Shown: piece after piece, positions 1 to 7,898 of the stretch
How positions within the stretch are numbered: the stretch's first letter is position 1
Layout of the letters: every line of letters starts with the position of its first letter
NCBI GenBank assembly: GCA_002319885.1
Contig: DCFT01000146.1
Coordinates: 765-12,810, forward strand
DNA: 12,046 nt
Direction: 5' to 3'
DNA from: Bacteroidales bacterium UBA1797
GTDB lineage: Bacteria > Bacteroidota > Bacteroidia > Bacteroidales > VadinHA17
The notes under the pieces: generated by a model
The model's input: the letters and a program-made list of their open reading frames with translations, nothing else
Told to the model about the DNA's origin: nothing
Databases searched by the model: none
Translations under genes and position numbers: made by a program

Positions 1-3
1 ACA

Positions 4-31
4 GGAGATGATGAAAATTATCTCCCTTTTT
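4..31 (+). terminator. Rho-independent terminator of an off-window plus-strand gene
   Basis: A 9-bp stem (bases 4-12 with 17-25, including one G-T wobble) closes a GAAA tetraloop at 13-16. It is followed by one C and a run of five T at 27-31. The T run follows the stem only when read on the plus strand, since the minus-strand reading ends in TGT. It therefore most likely ends a plus-strand transcript that enters from the left, convergent with the M13 peptidase gene. Confidence 0.75.
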
Positions 32-162
32 ATGCTGCAGTCTTTTAAATTTGAAACACATATATGGCAGTAAATCTTAAAGGTATTCTTTTGGAGTACC
101 CTCAGAAGTAAAAAAGCGATATGAGGAACATAACGGACTAAAAAAATCCTATCCGTAAATAT

Positions 163-2214
163 TTACCAAATAACCGGACGTTGATCAGGAGTTCTGTATA
201 ATTTGTCTCCAGGTTTGATATCCGGGAACGCTTCATAAAATTCCGGCATATTATAAACTACGCCATTTATCCTGATTTTTGCAGGTGAATGCTCGTCAGT
301 CTTGACTCTTTTTCTTAATTCCTTATCACGCATATTGGTTCTCCAGATCTGTGCATACGACAGAAAGAAACGCTGAAAATCAGTGAATCCATCGATAGGT
401 TTGGGTGTTTCTTTGCCCTGAAGGGATAACAAGTAGGCGTTATAAGCCACTGTGGCGCCACCAAGATCGGCTATGTTCTCCCCCAGTGTCAGCTTACCAT
501 TGACGAAAGTGGAGTCGAGAACCTCATAATGATTGTATTGATCCACCAGCATGTTAGTATGGTCCTGGAATGCTTTGGCATCATCTTTCGTCCACCAGTC
601 GCGCAAGTTTCCATCCTTATCATATTGTCTGCCCTGATTATCGAAACCATGAGTCATCTCATGCCCAATTACCATTCCGATTGCGCCATAATTAACAGCA
701 TCATCAGCATCCATATTAAAGAATGGAGGCTGAAGAATACCGGCTGGAAAAACGATTTCATTCCTGTTTGGGTTATAATAAGCGTTTACCGTCTGAGGTG
801 TCATCCCCCACTCATTGCGGTCGACCGGTTTTCCTATTTTATTCATACTATATTTGAATTCGAAGGCTTGTGAATTCAGCACATTCAATATGTAGGGTTG
901 TGCAGATACTTCTAATCCTGAATAATCTCTCCACTTATCGGGATAACCCACTTTAACCCCCATTTTTTCCAGTTTGGCCACCGCTTCCAGTTTAGTTTCT
1001 GGACCCATCCAGGTCAGGTTTTCAATCCTGGCTTTCAGGGATTTTTTCAGGTTCATTACCAGATCTGTCATTTTCTGCTTTGCGATTGGCGGAAAATATT
1101 TCGTTACATACAACTGGCCAATAGCTTCACCCAGGGAATAACTTGTGACATCAAGCACAAGTTTCCAGCGTGGTTCCATTTTCTCCTGCCCCGATAATGT
1201 TTTGTTATAAAAATCAAAATTCTGCTTTACGAAGTCATCACTTAGATAAGCTGCAGTACTGTTAATGAGCTGCCACCGAAGAAAGGTCTTCCAGTCTTCA
1301 ACCGGAACACTCTTCATCATATTGCTCAACTCCTTCAAAAAGATTGGCTGATAAATGTTTATTGACGTGATTTCAGGATATCCGATCTGTGTCAGATAGG
1401 ATTGCCAATCCATATTTGGAGACATCTTTTTTAATTCGTCAATAGTAACCTTATTATAAGTTTTCTGAGGATCCTGGTTTTCCACATTTGTAAAGGAAGC
1501 TTTAGCCAACTGAGTTTCCATCTTCATGATGGTCTGAGCATTTTTTTCAGCAACTTCAGGTTTATCTTTCAGTAATTCGAACATCTTTGCCAGATGCTTA
1601 AGATATTCTTCCCTGATTTTTCTAGTTGGTCCGTCGTTATTGAAATAATAATCCCTTTCAGGTAATCCTATACCTGTCTGGAAACATCCGGCAATAACAC
1701 TTGTGCTGTTTTTTGCATCCTGATTAGAAAATATAGCAAAAAATGGACTTATTCCGTAGGTTTGGAAATATGCTCCTACCGACTGGACATCGGCAACAGT
1801 GCGGATTGATTCTATCTTTTCGAAAAACGGATTCAGGGGTGTTACGCCCTCTTTATCAAGGGATATTGAATCCATACCAGAATTAAAGAATAAGCCTATC
1901 TTTTGAGTAATACTTCCAGGCTGAGCATCTTTAGAGGCAGCAGCCTCTTCAATAATTTCCTTAATATCATGTCTGTTTCTCTCGAACAATTCATCGAAAG
2001 TAGAACGTGAGTTCTTGTCAGCAGGAATAGGATTATTTTTCAGCCACGTACCATTTGCATAATCGAAAAAATCATCACCAGGCTTAATTGTAGTGTCCAT
2101 GTTCTGAATATCGAAAGCGGGGTACTTTTTCACTGAATCTGTTGTGTTTTTAACCTTACTGGAGCATGCCTGTAATAAGGCCAGAGTTAATATTCCAAAA
2201 ATAATTTTTCTCAT
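163..2214 (-). CDS. pepO: M13 family zinc endopeptidase (neprilysin/PepO-like), lipoprotein
   Basis: This is a zinc-dependent oligopeptidase of the neprilysin/endothelin-converting-enzyme family, which cleaves short peptides. The 683 residues match the usual length of bacterial M13 enzymes. The N-terminus is a lipoprotein signal with lipobox LQAC (Cys17). The residues after Cys17 (SSKVKN) lack the acidic residues of the Bacteroidota surface-export signal, so the protein probably faces the periplasm. The helical M13 N-domain covers about 38-430. The catalytic domain carries NAYY (477-480), HEMTH (518-522: zinc ligands His518 and His522, catalytic Glu519), GENIADLGG (578-586: third ligand Glu579, Asp583) and HSP...R (His642, Arg648) for substrate binding. 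The family usually ends in a Trp-containing motif; this one ends VIW. It lies 83 bp downstream of the phosphorylase gene and may be read through from it or use its own promoter near 2250. The peptidase call is secure; the natural substrate and any link to sugar use are unknown. Confidence 0.95.
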   Translation of the reverse strand: MRKIIFGILTLALLQACSSKVKNTTDSVKKYPAFDIQNMDTTIKPGDDFFDYANGTWLKNNPIPADKNSRSTFDELFERNRHDIKEIIEEAAASKDAQPGSITQKIGLFFNSGMDSISLDKEGVTPLNPFFEKIESIRTVADVQSVGAYFQTYGISPFFAIFSNQDAKNSTSVIAGCFQTGIGLPERDYYFNNDGPTRKIREEYLKHLAKMFELLKDKPEVAEKNAQTIMKMETQLAKASFTNVENQDPQKTYNKVTIDELKKMSPNMDWQSYLTQIGYPEITSINIYQPIFLKELSNMMKSVPVEDWKTFLRWQLINSTAAYLSDDFVKQNFDFYNKTLSGQEKMEPRWKLVLDVTSYSLGEAIGQLYVTKYFPPIAKQKMTDLVMNLKKSLKARIENLTWMGPETKLEAVAKLEKMGVKVGYPDKWRDYSGLEVSAQPYILNVLNSQAFEFKYSMNKIGKPVDRNEWGMTPQTVNAYYNPNRNEIVFPAGILQPPFFNMDADDAVNYGAIGMVIGHEMTHGFDNQGRQYDKDGNLRDWWTKDDAKAFQDHTNMLVDQYNHYEVLDSTFVNGKLTLGENIADLGGATVAYNAYLLSLQGKETPKPIDGFTDFQRFFLSYAQIWRTNMRDKELRKRVKTDEHSPAKIRINGVVYNMPEFYEAFPDIKPGDKLYRTPDQRPVIW

Positions 2215-2240
2215 AAATTTTAATTAAATGTTCAATATCC

Positions 2241-2261
2241 ATATTACCACAAAAGTAATAT
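2241..2261 (-). promoter_or_regulatory. Inverted repeat over a possible -7 element upstream of the M13 gene
   Basis: Perfect 7-bp arms (ATATTAC at 2241-2247 and GTAATAT at 2255-2261) flank a 7-base spacer. On the minus strand bases 2257-2250 read TACTTTTG, an exact match to the Bacteroidota -7 consensus TAnnTTTG, about 36 bases before the ATG. No TTG was found 19-21 bp further upstream, so the promoter is incomplete by consensus. The overlap of repeat and -7 would suit a repressor site. A weak hairpin at the end of the phosphorylase transcript is the alternative, but no T run follows. Confidence 0.35.
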
Positions 2262-2297
2262 TTCGTTTAGGAAGAAAGGTATAAAACAAGATAGAAT

Positions 2298-4736
2298 TTA
2301 TCCGAGGACAATTTTCACGTTATGTATTCTCCCATCTCCGAATACTGGTATCAGATTCGATTTATATGGCAGTCCATCGATTGTCACCTCCTTTACTCCT
2401 CTGGAAAAACCATCAGGATTTAACACTTCAATCTGGTAAGTAGCACCTCTGAATTTACGTGTCACATTAAATCCTTTCCAATCGTTTGGTATACAGGGAT
2501 CAACTAAAAGTCCTTCATATTCCGGACGAATGCCGAACATATATTGTGAGACAGCATAGAAATTCCACGAAGCTGTTCCGGTAAGCCATGAGTTCTTGGC
2601 TTCCCCTGGTTTAAATGCATCTTTCCCGGCGACCATTTGAGCATAAACATATGGTTCAGTTTTATGCAGATCGCTAATATCCTCCAGATAGGATGGACAT
2701 ATTTTTTTGTAATAATCCCATGCTCTGTTCCCGTTTCCAACCACAGTTTCTCCAATCATGATCCATGGATTGTTGTGGCAGAAAACACCGGCATTTTCTT
2801 TATACCCTGCAGGGTAAGACGATATTTCACCATACTCAATAATGTATTTTGTGAAAGCAGGGTTATTAAGCACAATCCCGTATTTACTGTCGAGACGTTC
2901 TTTTACTGCGTCGAGTGCACGGGAGCAAAGACCTTCTTCCTTGCCTATTCCTGCCATTGTACACCAACCCTGTGATTCGATGAAGATTTTTCCTTCTTCG
3001 TTTTCATTGCTCCCTACCTTACGACCATAATAATCGTATGCACGTATAAACCATTCGCCGTCCCATCCATACTTCTTTATAATATCAATCATATTATCAA
3101 CAAGTTTCTGAGCACGAAGAGCTTCGGCATCTTTACCTAACTTCTTACACAGATCAATATAATCGCGACCATAAACGACGAACAGACCGGCAATCATAAC
3201 AGATTCTGCTTTAGATCCTTCTGTTTTATTTTCAGTAGTCTGAAAAGATTCATCCGGATCGTCCGAGAAACAGTTCAGGTTAAGGCAATCATTCCAGTCG
3301 GCACGGCCAATAAGAGGAAGACCATGCGGCCCAAGGTTATTCACTACATGGTCAAATGAAACTGTGAGATGATCAAAAAGACTTCTTGCCACTGAAACAT
3401 CATTGTCGAAGGGTACCATTTCATTGAGAATACCAAAATCACCCGTTTCTTTTACATAACTCACGGTACCCAGGATTAACCAGAGAGGATCATCATTGAA
3501 ACCTCCGCCGATATCATTATTCCCACGTTTATTAAGAGGTTGATACTGATGATAACAGCCGCCGTCAGTAAACTGTGTGGAAGCTATATCAATAATCCTT
3601 TCACGGGCACGTTCAGGAATCTGATGAACAAACCCCGTCAGGTCCTGATTGGAATCACGAAAACCCATGCCGCGGCCTATGCCAGATTCAAAAAATGAAG
3701 CCGACCGTGAAAAGCAGAAAGTGACCATACACTGATACTGGTTCCAGATGTTCACCATCCTGTCAACTTTGTCGTCGCCTGAATTTACTGTGTAAATACT
3801 CAAAAGATTATCCCAGTATTTACGCAGATCAGCAAGTGCTGAATCAACTTTAGCAGTTGTATTAAATCTTGCAATAGTTTCTTTTGCCTTTTTCTTATTA
3901 ATAATATTTTTTGATTCCCATTTTTCATCTTCATTATTTTCAACATATCCCAAAACAAAAATGAAATCTTTTGATTCGCCGGGCTTCAGGTCTACTTCCA
4001 GGTAGTGTGATGCCACAGGTGACCAGCCATGAGCTTCAGTGTTTTTGGGTTTTCCTTCAACAACTACCTCCGGTTCGTCAAAACCATTATAGAGACCTAT
4101 GAATGATTCGCGATCAGTGTCATAACCCTGAATAGGAACATTCACGGAATAATAGGCATAGTGATTGCGTCTCTCCTTGTATTCTGTTTTATGATAAATC
4201 ACTGAGCCTTCAATTTCAACTTCGCCTGTAGAAAAATTGCGCTGGAAGTTTTCCATATCAGCAGCAGCGTTCCATAAACACCATTCAGTAAATGAAAATA
4301 TCTTAAGTTTCCTGTTGATCTTTGAATTATTTGTCAGAGTAACCTTTTGAACTTCAGCCCATGTTTTCAATGGTACAAAATAAAGGACATTGGCTGTGAT
4401 CCCATTTTTTTCACCTTTAATATTAGTATAATTCATCCCATGACGGCATTCATAATTGTCAAGTTCTGTCTTGCAGGGCTTCCATCCTGGTGACCAGATA
4501 CAATCACCGTCATTAATATAGAAATATTTACCTCCGCTATCCATAGGCACATTATTATACCTGTAGCGTGTGATGCGCCGGAACTTGGCATCTTTATAAA
4601 ATGTATATCCTCCTGCGGAATTTGAGATAAGTGAGAAAAAATCTTCATTACCAAGATAGTTTATCCATGGCCAGGGAGTACGGGGGTTAGTTATCACATA
4701 TTCTCTGTTTTTGTCGTCGAAATATCCGTATTTCAT
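2298..4736 (-). CDS. cbp: GH94 cellobiose phosphorylase
   Basis: This is an inverting phosphorylase predicted to convert cellobiose plus phosphate to alpha-glucose 1-phosphate and glucose in the cytoplasm; no signal peptide is present. At 812 residues it has the length of cellobiose phosphorylases (about 810-825), and not that of the longer cellodextrin phosphorylases. It matches, as far as I recall it, the Cellvibrio/Cellulomonas gilvus enzyme almost block for block: the N-terminal MKYGYFDD and TPWPWINYLG, the GIGRGMGFRDSNQD block (352-365), GRADWNDCLNLNCFS (477-491) with the expected general acid Asp483, the YKEN...FCHNNPW block with His654, and LTGTAS (718-723), which belongs to the phosphate site. 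The N-terminal beta-sandwich, the linker and the (alpha/alpha)6 barrel from about 320 onward are all present. It lies 39 bp downstream of a GPH sugar symporter, its probable substrate supplier. The ATG start has an A/T-rich leader with no Shine-Dalgarno. Chitobiose or laminaribiose specificity is less likely but cannot be excluded by eye. Confidence 0.92.
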   Translation of the reverse strand: MKYGYFDDKNREYVITNPRTPWPWINYLGNEDFFSLISNSAGGYTFYKDAKFRRITRYRYNNVPMDSGGKYFYINDGDCIWSPGWKPCKTELDNYECRHGMNYTNIKGEKNGITANVLYFVPLKTWAEVQKVTLTNNSKINRKLKIFSFTEWCLWNAAADMENFQRNFSTGEVEIEGSVIYHKTEYKERRNHYAYYSVNVPIQGYDTDRESFIGLYNGFDEPEVVVEGKPKNTEAHGWSPVASHYLEVDLKPGESKDFIFVLGYVENNEDEKWESKNIINKKKAKETIARFNTTAKVDSALADLRKYWDNLLSIYTVNSGDDKVDRMVNIWNQYQCMVTFCFSRSASFFESGIGRGMGFRDSNQDLTGFVHQIPERARERIIDIASTQFTDGGCYHQYQPLNKRGNNDIGGGFNDDPLWLILGTVSYVKETGDFGILNEMVPFDNDVSVARSLFDHLTVSFDHVVNNLGPHGLPLIGRADWNDCLNLNCFSDDPDESFQTTENKTEGSKAESVMIAGLFVVYGRDYIDLCKKLGKDAEALRAQKLVDNMIDIIKKYGWDGEWFIRAYDYYGRKVGSNENEEGKIFIESQGWCTMAGIGKEEGLCSRALDAVKERLDSKYGIVLNNPAFTKYIIEYGEISSYPAGYKENAGVFCHNNPWIMIGETVVGNGNRAWDYYKKICPSYLEDISDLHKTEPYVYAQMVAGKDAFKPGEAKNSWLTGTASWNFYAVSQYMFGIRPEYEGLLVDPCIPNDWKGFNVTRKFRGATYQIEVLNPDGFSRGVKEVTIDGLPYKSNLIPVFGDGRIHNVKIVLG

Positions 4737-4775
4737 TTTTATTCTATTTATAGTTTTTATACTTTAATAGTAGCT

Positions 4776-6374
4776 TTACTGAGCCTGGGCTCTCCTGTTG
4801 ACCAGTTCAATGGTGATTTCATCCATTTTCTTCTGATTTAAGGGGTAAAGTGTCATCACCCCGGCTGCAAGAATTGTAATGATGGTAGGTATCCAGCTCA
4901 TCAGCATTATAATACCCGGAACGGCACCCTGAATGGCAGCAGCGTCTTGTCCGTTGTATTTAAATGCTGCCAGTACGAACCCAATAATTGCACCTGCTAT
5001 ACCTCCTCCGAACTTAGTTGCAAAAGAACCTGCGGAGTAAACCAGCCCGGTGGCCCTTCTTCCATTTTTGAACTCCGAGTAATCAGCTGCATCACCAAGC
5101 ATGGCAAAAAATAACGTCGGGAATATAGCTGCAGCAAATTCCGAGATTATACCAATAGTAAAAATGGCGGTCAGATTATTTGGATTGCAGAAAACAAGCA
5201 AAGCATTTACAACACCCGAAAAAATCAGAGCATATATAAAAAGATTACGTTTACCAAAGCGCTTGCCCAGAGGAGATGTTATCATTGCACCTGCTATTGA
5301 AGCAAGCATCAATCCGACCATATATGAAGCCGCAAGCAGCTGGTTGTGTAAATAATGACTGAAATAGATCACAACAATACCTTGTTTAATTGAATTGTAA
5401 ACATTAAATAATAATCCAATTACAAGGAGTATTATCCATGGTCTGTTTCTGACAAGATCTTTCAGATCCCTGCCCAAAGTCGTTTTCTGTTCTTTGGGCG
5501 GTTGTACACGTTCCTTTGTGGTAGCGAAAGTCACCATAAGGAACAGCGACAGAAAAACCGATAACAGATATATGGCATTGCTATACCCTCTCTTCTGGTC
5601 AATAATAGTTATGTCTTTTGCAAGCAGGTTTTCTTCGCCAGATACAATAAATGAGTATTTCTTCTGCGCTTCCATTGAGAAACTTTTTCCATGAGTAGGG
5701 ACGTTAAGCGTATCGGACTTCACTGGTTCCTTCCAGGCAAAAAGAGCAATGCCATGCCTGGTTTTGATATTTACATTTTTTACTTCCTTTTCTGTTGAAA
5801 CTGTCACTTCATAATTCTTAGAATCAAGCTTATCAATAGCGATAACCGGATTAATATTTCCAAAGTGCAATACTAAAAATAACAAAGCTCCCTGAACGAC
5901 CATCCCACCTGTAAATGCTCCGACCATACGGTATGAACCCAGACTTGTACGTTCTTTGTCGTCAGGAGTCATAACAGCCATTAATGCGCCATAGGGAATA
6001 TTATTGGCTGTGTAAACAAAGAAAAATAAAAGATAAGTGGCGTAGGCATAAACAATCTTCCCTGTCGGGCCAAATTTAGGCGAAGTAAAAAGCAACGATA
6101 ATGTTATTCCTAAAGGGATAGCTGTCCACAAGATCCACGGACGGAATTTGCCATACTTAGAATTGGTTCTGTCGCAGATAACCCCCATTACAATATCGAT
6201 AATACCATCACCGAAGCGGGCTATCAACATCAGTACTCCTACAGCGGCAGGATTAATTCCAAAAACATCGGTGTAAAAAATAAATAAGAAAGTAGCCACT
6301 CCGCGCCATGCAATATTTGCAGCACCATCGCCAAGAGCATAACCGATTTTTTCCTTTAAAGCCAGTTTTTCCAC
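4776..6374 (-). CDS. GPH-family sugar:cation symporter (MelB-like) with a periplasmic insertion
   Basis: This is an inner-membrane glycoside-pentoside-hexuronide:cation symporter of the major facilitator superfamily. Family marks are RFGDGIIDIVMGVICDRT (53-70; Asp56 and Asp60 match the MelB cation-site aspartates), GKFRPW (75-80) in the cytoplasmic loop 2-3, the PDDKERTSLGSYR loop 4-5 (137-149) and a central cytoplasmic TTKERV loop (285-290). About 12 helices are visible. At 532 residues it is longer than typical members (about 450-480). The excess is a hydrophilic, probably beta-rich stretch at about 171-264 between helices 5 and 6, which topology places outside the cytoplasmic membrane. The start is GTG at 6374; an in-frame TAA 24-26 bases upstream excludes a longer protein. 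The gene precedes the cellobiose phosphorylase by 39 bp, so cellobiose or another beta-disaccharide is the likely cargo. This is inferred from context. Confidence 0.88.
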   Translation of the reverse strand: MEKLALKEKIGYALGDGAANIAWRGVATFLFIFYTDVFGINPAAVGVLMLIARFGDGIIDIVMGVICDRTNSKYGKFRPWILWTAIPLGITLSLLFTSPKFGPTGKIVYAYATYLLFFFVYTANNIPYGALMAVMTPDDKERTSLGSYRMVGAFTGGMVVQGALLFLVLHFGNINPVIAIDKLDSKNYEVTVSTEKEVKNVNIKTRHGIALFAWKEPVKSDTLNVPTHGKSFSMEAQKKYSFIVSGEENLLAKDITIIDQKRGYSNAIYLLSVFLSLFLMVTFATTKERVQPPKEQKTTLGRDLKDLVRNRPWIILLVIGLLFNVYNSIKQGIVVIYFSHYLHNQLLAASYMVGLMLASIAGAMITSPLGKRFGKRNLFIYALIFSGVVNALLVFCNPNNLTAIFTIGIISEFAAAIFPTLFFAMLGDAADYSEFKNGRRATGLVYSAGSFATKFGGGIAGAIIGFVLAAFKYNGQDAAAIQGAVPGIIMLMSWIPTIITILAAGVMTLYPLNQKKMDEITIELVNRRAQAQ

Positions 6375-6424
6375 AGGTTCCAGTTTTAGTAATTATCAGA
6401 CAAAATAAAAATAAACAGATTTAA

Positions 6425-6466
6425 CCAAATTATTAAGATGAATTGAAGTTATACCAAATTTATTAA
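6425..6466 (-). promoter_or_regulatory. Direct repeat pair and -7-like element upstream of the GPH transporter
   Basis: CCAAATTATTAA (6425-6436) and CCAAATTTATTAA (6454-6466) are near-identical and start 29 bp apart, close to three helical turns. On the minus strand the second copy contains TAAATTTG (6462-6455), an exact TAnnTTTG match. No TTG lies 19-21 bp upstream. The 168-bp gap before the GPH gene, long for this cluster, makes a separate transcription start or a regulator site reasonable. AT-richness raises the risk of chance. Confidence 0.3.
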
Positions 6467-6475
6467 TTGTCGTAC

Positions 6476-6508
6476 AATAAGATTGAAAATTGTAGTCAAT
6501 TTCTTATT
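6476..6508 (-). other. Bulged hairpin between the FHS and GPH transporter genes
   Basis: AATAAG (6476-6481) and AAATTG (6487-6492) together pair with CAATTTCTTATT (6497-6508). This gives a 12-bp stem with a 5-base bulge and a 4-base loop. It sits 35 bp after the FHS stop codon. No T run follows on the minus strand, so it is not a standard terminator. It could be an mRNA-stabilising or processing structure that uncouples the two transporter genes. Confidence 0.3.
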
Positions 6509-6542
6509 CGGGCCGCTTTATCTGAAAACCTGATTTTGGTAT

Positions 6543-7820
6543 TCATACCTCAAGCTGAAGCGCAGGCTTTATGTTTTTGACTTTATATCCCTTCAATGCA
6601 AAGAACACTATATAGACAAAACAGAACAGCGGAACAATAAACCCGAGAGCCATATTTGAAATATCAGCAATCCAGCCCATTATCATGGGGAAAATTGCGC
6701 CACCAACAATCGACATCACAAGTATTGAAGATCCCTTTTTTGTAAGTGGACCCAGATCTTTAATGCCTAGCGCAAAGATGGTGGGAAACATAACCGACAT
6801 AAAAAAATATGTTGAGAAAAGAGCTACCACTGAAATCCAACCCAGCCCGGCTACTACAAGTCCCATGGTTAGCACATTCATAGCGGCATAAAATGCAAGA
6901 AGCCTGTTTGGACGAATTATCCTCATGAACAGAGTGCTTCCTGTGAATCTTCCGAGCCAGAACAGTCCCATTCCTCCAAAGCCGAGTATCTGGGCGGCTT
7001 GCTGATTGGTGAGGGAAGGAATTTCTTCAGTTACATAATTTATAAAAAAACTATTTACTCCTGTCTGGGCAGCTACGTATAGAAACTGGGCTATCACTGC
7101 GAGTACAAAGTGAGGATGAAGAAGAAGATCTTTCATTTTACCTCCGGAAGTTGAGTTACTGTCATCTGAAAGATGAGATTCTTCCTTTAATTCCGGGAAT
7201 TTAACTTTCCAGAAGAGCACAGCGACAATGAGTACAAGTGATCCTATAAAAAGATAAGGCAGTGCGATTGATGCAAATTTATTGCTGTTATTGTTTACTG
7301 AAAAAATCAGCATTCCGCCAACAAGAGGCCCGGCTATCCAACCCAGCCCGTTAAAAGATTGAGAGAAATTGATTCGCCGTGCTCCGCTTTCCGATGGACC
7401 CAGCACTGTTGTATATGGATTAGCGGCAGTTTCCAGGCACGTAAGCCCACATGCAATAATAAACAGACAGAATAGGAAACTCCAGAATGTCTGAATAAGA
7501 GTTGCCGGAAGCATAAGAAATGCGCCTGCAGCAAAAAGGATCAACCCAAAGATTATTCCTTTTTTATATCCGAATTTCTGCATCAGCAAACCTGCAGGAA
7601 TAGCCATCAGAAAATAGCCTCCGTAGAATACAAACTGGACAAACGCTGATCTTGCCTTTGACATGTGAAGTAATTCCTGGAAATGCTTGTTAAGAACATC
7701 AAGGCAGCCATGGGCAAAACCCCATAAGAAAAAAAGGCTGGTTACCAGGATAAATGGAATGAGGAATCCCTCAAATACAAATCTATTCTGACCTTTTCCT
7801 GCATTTAAGTCGTGTGTCAT
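6543..7820 (-). CDS. FHS-family hexose:proton symporter (FucP/GluP-like)
   Basis: This is an inner-membrane major facilitator of the fucose-galactose-glucose/H+ symporter family with about 12 hydrophobic helices. From the ATG at 7820 the protein has 425 residues, normal for the family. A TTG two codons upstream (7826) is possible but less likely. Diagnostic blocks are FFLWGFAHGCLDVLNKHF (30-47) and LETAANPY (129-136), followed by RINFSQSFNGLG (149-160) and GPLVGG (164-169). Asp41 and Glu130 are 89 residues apart, as are the key Asp46 and Glu135 of E. coli FucP, which supports proton coupling. The central cytoplasmic loop (about 215-232) is rich in Ser, Asp and Glu. It lies 78 bp downstream of the SDR gene in the same orientation. 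Likely cargo is glucose, galactose or fucose; the position beside a cellobiose phosphorylase favours glucose, but this is inference. Confidence 0.87.
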   Translation of the reverse strand: MTHDLNAGKGQNRFVFEGFLIPFILVTSLFFLWGFAHGCLDVLNKHFQELLHMSKARSAFVQFVFYGGYFLMAIPAGLLMQKFGYKKGIIFGLILFAAGAFLMLPATLIQTFWSFLFCLFIIACGLTCLETAANPYTTVLGPSESGARRINFSQSFNGLGWIAGPLVGGMLIFSVNNNSNKFASIALPYLFIGSLVLIVAVLFWKVKFPELKEESHLSDDSNSTSGGKMKDLLLHPHFVLAVIAQFLYVAAQTGVNSFFINYVTEEIPSLTNQQAAQILGFGGMGLFWLGRFTGSTLFMRIIRPNRLLAFYAAMNVLTMGLVVAGLGWISVVALFSTYFFMSVMFPTIFALGIKDLGPLTKKGSSILVMSIVGGAIFPMIMGWIADISNMALGFIVPLFCFVYIVFFALKGYKVKNIKPALQLEV

Positions 7821-7841
7821 TTTCAATGTTGTTTTATGTAT

Positions 7842-7851
7842 ACAATATTGT
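7842..7851. promoter_or_regulatory. Short perfect palindrome in the SDR-FHS gap
   Basis: ACAATATTGT is a perfect 10-bp palindrome 21 bp upstream of the FHS start and partly overlaps a GTATAC palindrome (7838-7843). The 78-bp gap contains no recognisable Bacteroidota promoter. It may be a regulator half-site or a chance AT-rich palindrome. Confidence 0.2.
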
Positions 7852-7898
7852 CATGATTTCCGACTTTACCAAAAAATTACCATGAAATAAAAACGATA

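Noticed and set aside
133..166. Possible terminator after the M13 gene (CGGAcTA...TATCCG hairpin and GTAAATATTTAC palindrome)
   Set aside because: The hairpin has a bulge and no T run after it on the minus strand, and the palindrome at 155-166 has no loop and overlaps the stop codon. Neither makes a credible intrinsic terminator.
529..873. Plus-strand open frame of 114 codons inside the M13 gene
   Set aside because: It is antisense to a well-conserved peptidase, shows no domain or lipobox, and its composition is what a shadow frame gives.
2504..2755. Minus-strand 83-codon frame within the phosphorylase gene
   Set aside because: Out-of-frame shadow of the conserved GH94 C-terminal region.
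6451..6541. ATACCAAA/TTTGGTAT 8-bp inverted repeat spanning the FHS-GPH gap
   Set aside because: The arms are about 75 bases apart and AT-rich, so a functional stem is unlikely; better local structures lie between them.
7821..7826. TTG start two codons upstream of the FHS ATG
   Set aside because: ATG at 7820 is the more usual start, the two extra residues carry no conserved feature, and neither choice has a Shine-Dalgarno sequence.
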